Shown one piece after another: positions 15,221 through 23,989 of a DNA stretch of 64,000 nt. The DNA comes from an uncultured Kiritimatiellota bacterium (GTDB taxonomy: Bacteria; Verrucomicrobiota; Kiritimatiellia; RFP12; UBA1067): positions 51,613 to 115,612 of the forward strand of contig CAKTYZ010000011.1 in NCBI GenBank assembly GCA_934635225.1, given 5' to 3'. The position numbers and the translations under genes are program-made. The notes beneath the pieces are model-generated. The model searched no databases. It was not told where the DNA came from and saw nothing but the letters and a program-made list of their open reading frames with translations. The first letter of the stretch is position 1, and each line of letters starts with the position of its first letter.

Positions 15221-17254
15221 TCAATCTTTCCGCATGACTTTGGACAAATGAAGCAAGATGCCCGCATTGCCGTCAAGGCGCAGCGTACCGTCTGTCCACG
15301 CAGCTGCGGACGGATCATCCGTCAGGGCGGACTCGACCTCCCAGCCATCCGCAAGCGTCGGCTTAGCTTCGTAAGACTTCGGCGAATTGTTGACGATGAC
15401 AACACCACAGCGTCCGCCACCAAAGCAATGTTCGGTTGCAATGACATCGCGGCTCCCCGTCTTCAGCAGCTGATGCGTCGGCGCGACAATCCCATAGATG
15501 CGATGCGCATCGCTCGCGAACTTCCGGGCTGACTTGTAAAGGTCCGACTCCATCGGCATCGTCAGCGTGTAGACCTTGCCTTTCCCGTAGCGATTCACGA
15601 AAAAGACGCCGTTGCCCTGTGCGTCGTGCGCCAACGTCTCCGCCGACAGCGCCCGATAACGCCGCGTCGCGTCCGACGCAAACGAAAGGGAAAAACCGTG
15701 GAACGTGCACGCCAGCGTCTCGCCTTGTCCGTCGCGGTAATTGACTTCAATGCCGGCGACGTCTTCCAGCGAATCGAGAAACGTGTCGCGAAGAGAGAGA
15801 TAGAGAGTCGCGCCGGCATGGACCTTCTCCTTGAGCGCCCGCCAGTTGCGGAGCGTCAGGCATGCACGCCCCGTCGCGACCGGCAAGAAATAGACCTTGG
15901 CGTCTCGAATGGGCTGTTCAGACGACTGAAAAGACGGACGAAGGCCCGCTTGCTTGGCAAGGATAAAGGACGCGTGCGCCACATCGGGATCTGAAACGAT
16001 GAAATGCGCATTTGGCTTCGCCTTCGGCAACGAGGCGAAGGGAAGCGACTGCTGGAACGCCACGAACTTGCGAATCGTCTCGACACCCGGATACGGCGTG
16101 CGGTCGCGGCGAAAAGCACCCAACTCGACGCACGGCTCCTTCCAGTCGTAAGGCGCGATCTCCATTCCCGTCTGGTCGAACGCGCACCACCAGAGCATCG
16201 CGCGGCAGTCAGAGTCCCACGCGTTCCAGAGCATTGCACGCAGGTAATCTGCGACATGGCTCTGCGACGCCTGCTCCTGACGACGCGAGCCGTGCTCTTC
16301 GATGAACGCCGGTTTCCCGGAAACATCCGCAAGGATATGCGTCACGGCGGAGGCGTATGTCGTGGAGCGCACGCTGCGGAAGTCGTCCCGATACTGTGCG
16401 CCCCAAAAATGATAGGGATGCATCGTCACCCAATCCGAAAGAAGCGCGTTCACCTCGGTCGGCCACGGGCTGTCGGACGTCAGGTTCAGCCCGTCAACGC
16501 CAACCACCGGACGCGACGGGTCGGCGCGGCGGATGACGTCATGGACATAACGCTGCCAGAACTCGGCACGTTCCTTGCACACGACATTCCCAAGGATTCG
16601 CGCCTCATTTCCCGACTCCCAAGCAACAATCGCCTTTTTGCCCTTCAGGCGCGTAACAAGGCACTCCAAATAACGCGCTTCCCACTTGAGGGCGTATGGA
16701 TCCGCGTAAGGATCCAGATGAACCAAGGCCGGAGGAATGTAATTGCGGAACGTCATTTGCCCCGTAAGGAGCGGCACTATCAGCCGAAAGCCGTACTTTT
16801 CCGCGAGGTCGCAAAACTGCTCGAAACGCACAACCATCCGCTCGTCCACGCCAGCGCGCCCGCACGGCGTGTCCGGGAGAGGATCCTCGCTGAGAAACAT
16901 GCGCGTCTCGCGGATGACATTCCACTTGTCGGCTGCCAGCGGAACGGCGACAATCGGCTGGAAATCCGCCCAGTTCGGGAACACGCGCAAGACAGTCATG
17001 CCGGCATCCTTGAGCGCAATAAGATCCTTCTCGACTTCCGCCGCGTCCCACTTTGTCCACATTTGCGTCGCCGCATGGCTCGCCCAATAGTTCGCACCAA
17101 CCGCCAGTTTCCCGGACGGAAAGAGAGCCTCCGTCTCAGACGGCGACATCTCCACACCCTGCACCGTCGGGGCAATGGTGCCCGTTGCCCCGACAAGCAA
17201 TAGGCACGAGATTCCCTTCACGCAAAACTGTTTTCCGATGCAATTCAATCTCAT
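15221..17254 (-). CDS. Secreted clan GH-A (GH5-like) glycoside hydrolase
   Basis: 677 aa. A signal-like N-terminus (GISCLLLVGATGTIAPTVQG) is followed by a TIM barrel. AGMTVLRVFPNWADFQP is an early strand, E217 in AWESGNEARI is the likely acid/base, and E319 or E320 in AFIEEHGS is the likely nucleophile. The C-terminal ~250 residues (from about 430) look like a glutamine-amidotransferase-like plus beta domain often appended to such enzymes. Probable substrate is a beta-mannan or beta-glucan, but this cannot be told from sequence. Start 17254 is six bases after AAGAAG; upstream in-frame sequence to 17392 does not look like a signal peptide. Confidence 0.8.
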   Translation of the reverse strand: MRLNCIGKQFCVKGISCLLLVGATGTIAPTVQGVEMSPSETEALFPSGKLAVGANYWASHAATQMWTKWDAAEVEKDLIALKDAGMTVLRVFPNWADFQPIVAVPLAADKWNVIRETRMFLSEDPLPDTPCGRAGVDERMVVRFEQFCDLAEKYGFRLIVPLLTGQMTFRNYIPPALVHLDPYADPYALKWEARYLECLVTRLKGKKAIVAWESGNEARILGNVVCKERAEFWQRYVHDVIRRADPSRPVVGVDGLNLTSDSPWPTEVNALLSDWVTMHPYHFWGAQYRDDFRSVRSTTYASAVTHILADVSGKPAFIEEHGSRRQEQASQSHVADYLRAMLWNAWDSDCRAMLWWCAFDQTGMEIAPYDWKEPCVELGAFRRDRTPYPGVETIRKFVAFQQSLPFASLPKAKPNAHFIVSDPDVAHASFILAKQAGLRPSFQSSEQPIRDAKVYFLPVATGRACLTLRNWRALKEKVHAGATLYLSLRDTFLDSLEDVAGIEVNYRDGQGETLACTFHGFSLSFASDATRRYRALSAETLAHDAQGNGVFFVNRYGKGKVYTLTMPMESDLYKSARKFASDAHRIYGIVAPTHQLLKTGSRDVIATEHCFGGGRCGVVIVNNSPKSYEAKPTLADGWEVESALTDDPSAAAWTDGTLRLDGNAGILLHLSKVMRKD

Positions 17255-17413
17255 GATCATCTTCTTTGTTTCTGTTTTGTGCTTTTCTTTTGCGCATCTG
17301 CCAAGCTCACTGGCCAGGCATCCGCCCCATGTCTTGTTCGGGCGCGCCCCCATCGTGACAAAGGTCCACCCATTCTCCAACGCAATCGTCACCTCACGGA
17401 AGACGTGGCTCCT

Positions 17414-19096
17414 TCACGGGTATACGGACGCGCCCAGATAGCGCACCGAGACTCCGTGCGAACGAAGCCGGCGGCAGTTCCGCTCCGTGTAGAGCGGCGG
17501 CGGGCTTGATGGCGCGGCTGCATGGACGACGATCTTCGCGTCGCGCAACACCACGTTGTCGCAGTCCTCGAAGAAGAAGACCGTCTGCGGCCTCGCCAAT
17601 TGGTACTTGCCCCAACCGAGATGGATGACCGTGTTCGTCAGCCCGCAGATGCGAACCGGCAACGGCTCGTTGTCGAGGCTGATGGGCGCGTTCGGGAACG
17701 GCAGGAGCGAGAGTCCGTATTCGTCGGGATAATCCCCAATCATCCATTTCTTGCCTGTGCCGATCGGCGGCAGCGGCAGCTTCTGCCGACTTGCGATGGT
17801 CGGGCCGATGCCGGGAAACGGCTTCTCGACAATCTGCCGCATCTCCTCCGCCGTGTAGCGCGCACCCGTCAGCGGCGGCGGATTCCAGTTCGGCCGATAG
17901 GCATCAGGGATGGGCTTTGTCTGCGGGACGACGATCCACTCCTTCCCGGCGGCATCCCGCTCGATGCTCCCGCCGCCCTTCGCCACGCTCTGCCGCATCA
18001 GCCTCTCGCAGACGCGCAGGAGGTCTCCGAAGCCGTACGGGGTGTAGGAGAACTTGCGCTCGGGATCGAGCGCCGACACGTATTCGGGCGCGAGGTCCTT
18101 CGTGCCGAGCGCCGTCAGAAGGACGCCCGCCGCGCTGGACGGGTTGCAGTCCGAGTCCCAGCCGCACTGCATGGCGACCTTGACCGTCCGCGCGAGGTCG
18201 CCCCCGCCATAGAGGAGGCCCATCAGCAGGAATGCGCCATTCGGCTTGACGTCCGAGCCAGGCTGGTCGATCCGCCCGCGATGATAGGCAGGGTCATCGA
18301 CGTATTTCGCCTCGACCTTCCGCCAACACGCGCGCCAGTCGTCCGGCGAGGCGCGGTGCCATGCGCGGACATCCCGCACCATCTCCGCGTACTGCGATTC
18401 CGGCGGCACACAGGCGAGCCCCGCATCAACAATCGCGTCAATGTCGCGGGTGAAGAACGCCTCGGCGTACATGCCGCCCATGAACGCCCCGGCCCAAACG
18501 CCATCGCCGCTGTTCACAAGCGTGCCGAAGAGCCGCGAGAGCTCGATCGCGCGCTGCGGCAGCCCCGGCGAGATGAGCCCCGCGTAGTCACTCTCGATCT
18601 GGTAGTCGATGTTGTCCGCGCAGGCGTTGTAGCGCGGATGCCCGCAGTCGGGCGGCGCGATGCCGCGCCGCAGGTTGTCGCGCCCGGCCCAGTTGGCCGC
18701 GCAAAGCCCGTAAGTCGCGTTCGCGTAGTCCATCCCGGCCTGTTGCGGCGAAACGTCGAGCCCGTATTGCTCCAGCGTCCGCAGGAAGGTCATTTCCACG
18801 TAAAGGTCGTCATTCGCGAAGGAGCCGTTGATCATCTCAGGCCTCCAGACGGGAACCTCCGCATCGGGAATCGTCCGTCCCTGATAGCGGAACTCCGTCG
18901 GAAGCCCCCACTCGACGCCGATCATCTGGCCGAGCCAGCCCGCCTTCATCTTGTCACGGTAGTCCTCGACGGACAGGCGGCGAACCGACGGGCCTTCCGT
19001 CGCCAATGGCTCCGCAGCGGCGGCGAACGCGCCCCACAGCGGCAGACCGACATATGCGCAGAGCCGCAGCACGCCCTTCTTCTTGTCGCTTTTCAT
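17414..19096 (-). CDS. Exported ADP-ribosylglycohydrolase family protein
   Basis: 560 aa. Signal sequence (RLCAYVGLPLWGAFAAAAEP), then the ADP-ribosylglycohydrolase fold: AGWLGQMIGVEWGLPTEF at the start, FANDDLYVEMTFL with the first acidic metal ligands, and CGWDSDCNPSSAAGVL, the equivalent of the family's GxDTD motif. Export and carbohydrate-enzyme neighbours argue for a hydrolase acting on an extracellular glycoside rather than on ADP-ribosylated protein (inference). The C-terminal ~170 residues are an extra beta-type domain. Start 19096 has AAGGAA nine bases upstream; an ATG at 19123 is possible. Confidence 0.8.
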   Translation of the reverse strand: MKSDKKKGVLRLCAYVGLPLWGAFAAAAEPLATEGPSVRRLSVEDYRDKMKAGWLGQMIGVEWGLPTEFRYQGRTIPDAEVPVWRPEMINGSFANDDLYVEMTFLRTLEQYGLDVSPQQAGMDYANATYGLCAANWAGRDNLRRGIAPPDCGHPRYNACADNIDYQIESDYAGLISPGLPQRAIELSRLFGTLVNSGDGVWAGAFMGGMYAEAFFTRDIDAIVDAGLACVPPESQYAEMVRDVRAWHRASPDDWRACWRKVEAKYVDDPAYHRGRIDQPGSDVKPNGAFLLMGLLYGGGDLARTVKVAMQCGWDSDCNPSSAAGVLLTALGTKDLAPEYVSALDPERKFSYTPYGFGDLLRVCERLMRQSVAKGGGSIERDAAGKEWIVVPQTKPIPDAYRPNWNPPPLTGARYTAEEMRQIVEKPFPGIGPTIASRQKLPLPPIGTGKKWMIGDYPDEYGLSLLPFPNAPISLDNEPLPVRICGLTNTVIHLGWGKYQLARPQTVFFFEDCDNVVLRDAKIVVHAAAPSSPPPLYTERNCRRLRSHGVSVRYLGASVYP

Positions 19097-19167
19097 CTTG
19101 TCGTTTTCCTTTCTTCTTGACATTTGGCTTCTTTCACTTCAAATCGACAGGCCCCGTCCCAATGGGC

Positions 19168-19245
19168 CTACGTCACCTCTTGCACCTCAGCAACGGCAGA
19201 CATCACAACGGCGAAAAGCGAGACTCTGGGGAGGATTGCCTTCAT
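19168..19245 (-). CDS. Small reading frame in the leader of the ADP-ribosylglycohydrolase gene
   Basis: 25 codons, MKAILPRVSLFAVVMSAVAE then VQEVT and a stop. It looks like a signal peptide: lysine, hydrophobic core, small residues. It begins about 22 bases after the predicted transcription start and ends 71 bp before the next start. It has no obvious Shine-Dalgarno. It could be the remnant of a decapitated gene or an upstream reading frame. Its opening resembles that of the secreted protein at 14094 (MKAAIPR). Confidence 0.35.
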   Translation of the reverse strand: MKAILPRVSLFAVVMSAVAEVQEVT

Positions 19246-19273
19246 TCTGGAGTCCGTCTAAAAGTTCAAATGC

Positions 19274-19303
19274 ATTATACCACACAACCAAGCCCACGCG
19301 CAA
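19274..19303 (-). promoter_or_regulatory. Promoter upstream of the ADP-ribosylglycohydrolase gene
   Basis: TTGCGC, 18 bp, TATAAT with TGG extension. It leaves a long leader of about 170 nt before 19096, within which the small frame at 19168-19245 lies. Confidence 0.75.
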
Positions 19304-19329
19304 GCCGTGCTACCATGGTTTCATCGCGG

Positions 19330-20394
19330 TCACCGCCCCGTCGAACGGCGCACGACGAGCGGCGCAGGGAGGCTGACCTCCTTTGGTGCGGCGGACGGGT
19401 CTGCGAGACGGGCCAGCATCATGTCAAAGGCATTCGAGGCGATGTCCGCGCACGGCTGCCGAATCGTCGTCAGCGGCGGCGAGAGGATCGTCGCGCAGAG
19501 CGAGTCATCAAAGCCCGCCAGCCGAACATCTTCGGGAACGCGCCGGCTGAGCGCATCCAAGAACTTGCGGACATGAACTGCAATCGTGTCATTCGCACAG
19601 ACGACCGCATCGGGTTCGACGCGGCGAAACGCACGGTGGAAAGACACCTCATCTTTCGTGCCGTCCAACATCACATGCGCGAATGCGGCAGAAGTGGACA
19701 AAACCTTGCTCAAGCCATCCGCCCGATCCGCCACGCTCCGGCAAGCGGAGCGCGCGACAAAGAGCACCCGCCGGACCCCAACGTCAAGAAGGTGAGCGCC
19801 CAAACGACGCCCCGCGTCATAATTGTTGATTCCGACCAAGTCGAACGAACTACGTTGTGGCGCAGGAACAATGTCACAGTCCAGCAGGACGAGCGGCACG
19901 CCAGCTCGCGCGAAAACATCGGCAATCGCTCGATTCGTCCGTTCGGAATCGTCCAAAAACGTCAACGGCTGGAAGAAAACACCCGCCGGACGCTTCGACA
20001 CAAGGTCGTGCGCGAAGGCAACCGCCTGCCGCGCACGCTGCACAGGATCGGGATTCGCCACATCGCCGAAGAGCAGTCCGAAGCCATTGCGCTGGCATTT
20101 GCGCGAAATCTCCGCCAAGATCGGCGGGAAGAATTCTGAATAGGCGACGCCCGGCAAAATGAGACCCAGCAGACGGCTCGCCCGTGCAACAACAGAGCCC
20201 ACACTGGGCAATGTGCGCACGAGTCCCTTACGGCGCAACTCCGAAACGGCGTGGACCGCCGTCGAGCGCGCGACATTGAACTTTCGGCAAATCGTCTCAA
20301 CGCTCGGGAAAGGCGTCCCCGCCGCAAACTCGCCTCCGAGAATCCGCGCCTCGTAGACGTCGCTGATCTCCTTGTATTTTCCCTGCCCCTGCAT
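19330..20394 (-). CDS. GntR-type HTH with LacI-type sugar-binding domain regulator
   Basis: 354 aa. A GntR winged helix at the N-terminus (GTPFPSVETICRKFNVARST, AVSELRRKGLVRTLPSVGSV) is followed by a LacI/periplasmic-binding effector domain (LLGLILPGVAYSEFFPPIL, RPAGVFFQPL, LVGINNYDAGRRLGAHLLDV, DAVVCANDTIAV, VRLAGFDDS). This is the AraR-type architecture, which usually represses sugar genes until a sugar binds. It follows the mannose-6-phosphate isomerase gene, and its own promoter overlaps the end of that gene. The nearby GH genes are likely targets (inference). Start 20394 is 7 nt from the -10 box. Confidence 0.88.
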   Translation of the reverse strand: MQGQGKYKEISDVYEARILGGEFAAGTPFPSVETICRKFNVARSTAVHAVSELRRKGLVRTLPSVGSVVARASRLLGLILPGVAYSEFFPPILAEISRKCQRNGFGLLFGDVANPDPVQRARQAVAFAHDLVSKRPAGVFFQPLTFLDDSERTNRAIADVFARAGVPLVLLDCDIVPAPQRSSFDLVGINNYDAGRRLGAHLLDVGVRRVLFVARSACRSVADRADGLSKVLSTSAAFAHVMLDGTKDEVSFHRAFRRVEPDAVVCANDTIAVHVRKFLDALSRRVPEDVRLAGFDDSLCATILSPPLTTIRQPCADIASNAFDMMLARLADPSAAPKEVSLPAPLVVRRSTGR

Positions 20395-20401
20395 GGGTAT
20401 G

Positions 20402-20430
20402 ATTATACCAATTCTTTCAACTGCAGACAA
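20402..20430 (-). promoter_or_regulatory. Promoter of the GntR/LacI regulator
   Basis: TTGTCT, 17 bp, TATAAT with TGG extension. The -35 lies within the last codons of the isomerase gene. Confidence 0.7.
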
Positions 20431-21403
20431 CCGCCCGGAGCGAACCGGAACTGACGAGCCGCGTCTCGTCCCAGAGCAACAGGCGGTCTCCCTTCCTGAC
20501 GCGAACGCCATTCAGCAGACCGCTTCCGTCCGTGACAATGACAACCGCCCGCGCACGCGGCATCTCAAGCACGGCGGCACCGTACAATGTCCACAACGCA
20601 AACTTGTCGGTCAAGTCCGTCCCCAACACTGCACGGACTCCGTCATCCATGGCCGGCTGGCTACGACGAACAAAGCGGGCAAGCAAATCGTCACGCGAAG
20701 AGCCTGTATAGTCGTAGACGTCAAACATGCCCGTGCGCCCCAATCCCATGTCCATCTTTCGCGTAGGAATCTCCCGTCCAGACGGCGTGAAGCGTTCCGC
20801 AACGACCATGAGGTCACTCGGCTCCTGAAGCTCGACCATGAAGCATCCCGCACCAATCGCATGCGGCAACCCGCCCGCGACGAAGACGAAATCGCCCGGC
20901 TTCACGGGGACGCGATGAAGACTGGCGAGAATCGGATTCCCGCTCTCGTCAGCCTTCGGCGCATAATTCCACGCGTCAAACGCCCGTTCCCAGTCCACGC
21001 GCGTCACACGCTCCTTAAAGCCCAAATAAACACACGCATCCGCTGTCGTTCCCGGCAGGAAGTACCAGCATTCTGTCTTGCCGACGGGGCTTCCCAGTCG
21101 CACACGCGCAAACGACACGGTGGGATGCGCCTGAACGACCAGACGCTCGTCGGCATCCAGCAGTTTCACAAGTATCGGCAATTCGCCGACAACATCTTTC
21201 ACGAGACGGCCATCGACCAAGCGGCCAAGCCCTTCGCCCGCAATCTCAAACGAGCCATTGAATGCCGAAACCGTCGATGCCGTCCAGTCTTCAGGACGCG
21301 TCATCCCCTCGTCTTGAGGGGCGGCGCACCCCGTCAATCGATCAATGCGTGCGCCGCCACGATACGTCCGCCGCACGCGATTCTGTGCCAAGTGTGCTAT
21401 CAT
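20417..21403 (-). CDS. manA: Type I mannose-6-phosphate isomerase
   Basis: 328 aa. Class I phosphomannose isomerase motifs are present: the metal-site residues in VVQAHP, the Glu in GKTECWYF, and the His in GGLPHAIGAGCFMVELQEPS. Interconverts mannose 6-phosphate and fructose 6-phosphate in the cytoplasm. Length fits the short bacterial form. It lies immediately before a GntR/LacI regulator and divergent from gdhA, separated by 250 bp. The start is 6 nt from a TATCAT -10 box. Confidence 0.87.
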   Translation of the reverse strand: MIAHLAQNRVRRTYRGGARIDRLTGCAAPQDEGMTRPEDWTASTVSAFNGSFEIAGEGLGRLVDGRLVKDVVGELPILVKLLDADERLVVQAHPTVSFARVRLGSPVGKTECWYFLPGTTADACVYLGFKERVTRVDWERAFDAWNYAPKADESGNPILASLHRVPVKPGDFVFVAGGLPHAIGAGCFMVELQEPSDLMVVAERFTPSGREIPTRKMDMGLGRTGMFDVYDYTGSSRDDLLARFVRRSQPAMDDGVRAVLGTDLTDKFALWTLYGAAVLEMPRARAVVIVTDGSGLLNGVRVRKGDRLLLWDETRLVSSGSLRAVVCS

Positions 21404-21409
21404 GGTTAT

Positions 21410-21418
21410 ATGATACCA
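21410..21418 (-). promoter_or_regulatory. Extended -10 promoter of the isomerase gene
   Basis: TGGTATCAT, with the hexamer only 6 nt from the start codon at 21403. Confidence 0.5.
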
Positions 21419-21519
21419 TGAATTCTCTCCGTTAAGAAAGCCGTGCTACCACGGAAAAAACTTTCATCTGACATCGAGCTTCGGTTTGTTTACATTCCAC
21501 GGAACATCCGTGCGCCCTG

Positions 21520-21538
21520 GATTACACAATATGTAATC
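21520..21538. promoter_or_regulatory. Palindrome upstream of gdhA, candidate operator
   Basis: GATTACA and TGTAATC separated by five bases, a perfect 7-bp inverted pair. It lies about 43 bp upstream of the sigma-54 -24 element, a position suited to an activator or repressor. The cognate protein is unknown. Confidence 0.5.
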
Positions 21539-21580
21539 ATTCGCTCCGCAAACGATTCGAAATCCGACTATGAGAAGAAT

Positions 21581-21597
21581 AGGCACGCCTTTTGCAA
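21581..21597 (+). promoter_or_regulatory. Sigma-54 promoter of gdhA
   Basis: AGGCACG, four bases, TTGCA. The -24 GG (21582-21583) and -12 GC (21594-21595) are exactly 10 bases apart, and all but one core position match the RpoN consensus. Transcription would start near 21607, giving a leader of about 47 nt. Confidence 0.75.
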
Positions 21598-21653
21598 TAA
21601 GAAATAAATAAAGATTACGCAATTTCTTGCGAACAACCTAAGGAACGCGAAAG

Positions 21654-23027
21654 ATGAACAAGTATATTGAATCAGTCTTGAAAGACGTAAAGGCCAAGAA
21701 CGCGAACGAGCCGGAGTTTCTCCAGGCGGTTGATGAGGTGTTGACGACCCTCTCGCCTGTCATTGACGCAAACAAGGCCTACCAGCAGGAAGCCATCCTT
21801 GAACGGATGGTTGAACCGGAGCGCGTAATCATGTTCCGCGTGCCGTGGGTGGATGATAAGGGCAATGTGCGCGTCAACCGCGGCTACCGCATCCAGATGA
21901 ACTCGGCGATAGGCCCGTACAAAGGAGGACTACGCTTCGACCCATCGGTCAATCTCTCCGTCCTCAAGTTCCTCGCGTTCGAGCAGGTCTTCAAGAACTC
22001 GCTCACGACGCTTCCGATGGGCGGCGGCAAGGGCGGATCTGACTTCAACCCGAAGCAGAGTCCGCACACGCCCGGCAAGCGTTGCAGTGACCGCGAGGTG
22101 ATGCGCTTCTGCCAGAGTTTCATGACCGAGCTCTACCGCCATATCGGACCCGACACCGACGTTCCGGCCGGTGACATGAACGTGGGCGGTCGTGAGATCG
22201 GCTATCTCTTCGGCCAGTACAAGCGTCTCGTCAACGAATGGACGGGTGTCCTCACGGGCAAGGGCCTCTCCTACGGCGGCTCGCTGATTCGTCCGGAAGC
22301 GACGGGCTACGGTGACGTCTACTTCGCCGAAAACATGCTCGCCATGCGCGGCGAGACATTCGAGGGCAAGAGGTGCGTCATCTCCGGCGCGGGCAATGTC
22401 GCGACATACGCGGCACAGAAGCTCTTGCAGCTTGGCGCGAAGGTGATGACGCTCTCCGACCGTTCGGGCGCGATTTACTGCAAGGACGGCATCACGCCGA
22501 AGATGCTCAAGGACGTCATGGTCCTCAAGACCGTTACGCGCGGCGAACTCGCAGACTTCGCGAAGAGGACGAAATCCGTGAAGTTCTTCAAGGGTGCCAA
22601 CAGCTGGCAGATCGCGGACGAGATCGACTGCGCGTTCCCATGCGCCCGCCAGAACGAACTTGACGGCAAGGACGCGGCCTACCTTCTCAAACACGGCTGC
22701 TCGCTCGTCGGAGAAGGCGCAAACATGCCGTCCACGCCGGATGCCATCGAGGCGTTCGTCAAGGCGAAGATCATGTACTCCCCGGGTAAGGCCTCGAACG
22801 CGGGCGGCGTTGCGACCTCGGGCCTTGAGATGTCGCAGAACTCCGAGCGACTGAGCTGGACATCCGAAGAAGTCGATGCGAAGCTCAAGGGCATCATGAA
22901 GGCGATTCACGACAACGCTTGGACGGCCGCTGAGAAGTACGGCCACAAGGGCAACTACATGATGGGCGCCAACATCGCCGGGTTCACGAAGGTTGCCGAC
23001 GCGATGCTCGCGCAGGGCATTGTCTAA
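21654..23027 (+). CDS. gdhA: NADP-type glutamate dehydrogenase
   Basis: 457 aa, the usual length of hexameric GDH. It makes glutamate from 2-oxoglutarate and ammonium. Motifs: YKGGLRFDPSVN with substrate lysine, the catalytic lysine region PMGGGKGGSDF, PAGDMNVGGREIGYLFGQYK, the nucleotide fold VISGAGNVATYAAQ, and NAGGVATSGLEMSQNS. AAGGA is nine bases before the start. It is the only complete gene on the plus strand in the window. A sigma-54 promoter and a palindrome upstream suggest nitrogen control. A strong hairpin terminator follows the stop. Confidence 0.95.
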   Translation: MNKYIESVLKDVKAKNANEPEFLQAVDEVLTTLSPVIDANKAYQQEAILERMVEPERVIMFRVPWVDDKGNVRVNRGYRIQMNSAIGPYKGGLRFDPSVNLSVLKFLAFEQVFKNSLTTLPMGGGKGGSDFNPKQSPHTPGKRCSDREVMRFCQSFMTELYRHIGPDTDVPAGDMNVGGREIGYLFGQYKRLVNEWTGVLTGKGLSYGGSLIRPEATGYGDVYFAENMLAMRGETFEGKRCVISGAGNVATYAAQKLLQLGAKVMTLSDRSGAIYCKDGITPKMLKDVMVLKTVTRGELADFAKRTKSVKFFKGANSWQIADEIDCAFPCARQNELDGKDAAYLLKHGCSLVGEGANMPSTPDAIEAFVKAKIMYSPGKASNAGGVATSGLEMSQNSERLSWTSEEVDAKLKGIMKAIHDNAWTAAEKYGHKGNYMMGANIAGFTKVADAMLAQGIV

Positions 23028-23055
23028 GGTGCTCCCTGAAAACTCCTGCCAAAGC

Positions 23056-23099
23056 GACCGCTCGGTTGACATGTGTCAATCGGGCGGTCACTTCTTTTT
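23056..23099 (+). terminator. Rho-independent terminator after gdhA
   Basis: A stem of about 16 bp with two mismatches or G-T pairs (GACCGCTCGGTTGACA against TGTCAATCGGGCGGTC), a two-base loop, then TTCTTTTT. It reaches into the 3' end of the converging amidase gene. Confidence 0.85.
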
Positions 23100-23954
23100 C
23101 GCCGGCGAAACCGTCCTTTTCGCGGGAGCAGGCTTCCTGACCGTCATCGGCTTCTTCGGCACGGGCTTTGTGATCGGCTTGGGAGCCGGCCTCTTTTGCA
23201 GGGTCTTCTTCGGCGGGGTCGCAATCCGCGGCGTCAACTTCGGCGTGGACGAGACGGGCTTTACCGCACCGTAGGCCGCGGCCATCGTATCCACCGTCCC
23301 GTAGAGGACTTTTTGCAGATAAGGATCGGCTTGACGAAGCCGTCCCGCACGCGTATCGGGATCATACGCGGGACGCATCGTCAAGCCGAGTTTGCGCCGC
23401 ACGGACGGCATGGCGAAGAGCATGCCGCATCGCTTGCGTCCGCGATGTTTGTAGCGATGCCATTTGTTCGGCGCGCCGTAGGCGACATGGCTGTGGCAGA
23501 CGACGCGCTGGTCAGGGATGCGGTACATCGACTGCAGCTCACTCACGAGCGTGCTGATCGCGCGAATCTGAGCAAGCGGCATCACCTTGTCGTGATAGCC
23601 GACGCATTCGATGCCAATTGAGAACTTGTCCACGTCTTCCTTTCCGTTCCACATCGAACGCCCCGCATGAAAGGCTTCGCGGTCACGGTCCACGATGCGG
23701 TAGACGGATCCGTCTTCGGTCACGCAAAAATGGCACTCGCCACGGTCCGAGACCTTGTTGAGGGAACTGCGCGCGGGTGCTTCGGTCGTATGCAAGACAA
23801 TGAGTTCTGTTGAGGCCCGGATCTTGCGCTCTGGGTTGCGCGGCGACCGATAGCGGTTCGAGGCATCGATGGCGAAGGCCTGACAGGAGAACAACGCGAA
23901 CGCGAGGACTACTAAGCCCCCTTCACGCAGACCGCGCCGTGTTTTCGATGTCAT
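23088..23954 (-). CDS. Exported N-acetylmuramoyl-L-alanine amidase (Amidase_2 type) with Lys/Pro-rich tail
   Basis: 288 aa. Signal peptide (GGLVVLAFALFSCQAFA), then an AmpD/PGRP-like zinc amidase domain: the His in LIVLHTTEAPARSS, the substrate region HFCVTEDGSVYRIVDRDREA, FSIGIECVGYHD, and CHSHVAYGAPNKWH with the later zinc ligands. The last ~60 residues are an unordered Pro/Lys/Thr stretch that could bind wall or acidic polymers. Cleaves amide bonds in peptidoglycan; it is likely periplasmic. It converges with gdhA. Predicted leaderless. Confidence 0.85.
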   Translation of the reverse strand: MTSKTRRGLREGGLVVLAFALFSCQAFAIDASNRYRSPRNPERKIRASTELIVLHTTEAPARSSLNKVSDRGECHFCVTEDGSVYRIVDRDREAFHAGRSMWNGKEDVDKFSIGIECVGYHDKVMPLAQIRAISTLVSELQSMYRIPDQRVVCHSHVAYGAPNKWHRYKHRGRKRCGMLFAMPSVRRKLGLTMRPAYDPDTRAGRLRQADPYLQKVLYGTVDTMAAAYGAVKPVSSTPKLTPRIATPPKKTLQKRPAPKPITKPVPKKPMTVRKPAPAKRTVSPAKKK

Positions 23955-23961
23955 GCTGTTT

Positions 23962-23970
23962 ATTATACCA
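23962..23970 (-). promoter_or_regulatory. Extended -10 promoter of the amidase gene
   Basis: TGGTATAAT with the hexamer 7 nt from the start codon at 23954; no good -35. Confidence 0.65.
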
Positions 23971-23989
23971 TACTCCGCCTCTTGCCGCG

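Noticed and set aside
17255..17392. N-terminal extension of the GH5-like protein to 17392
   Set aside because: The extra residues do not look like a signal peptide, and a signal peptide with a Shine-Dalgarno begins at 17254.
21930..23072. Minus-strand frame of 380 codons opposite gdhA
   Set aside because: gdhA is unmistakable on the plus strand; the other frame has no family features.
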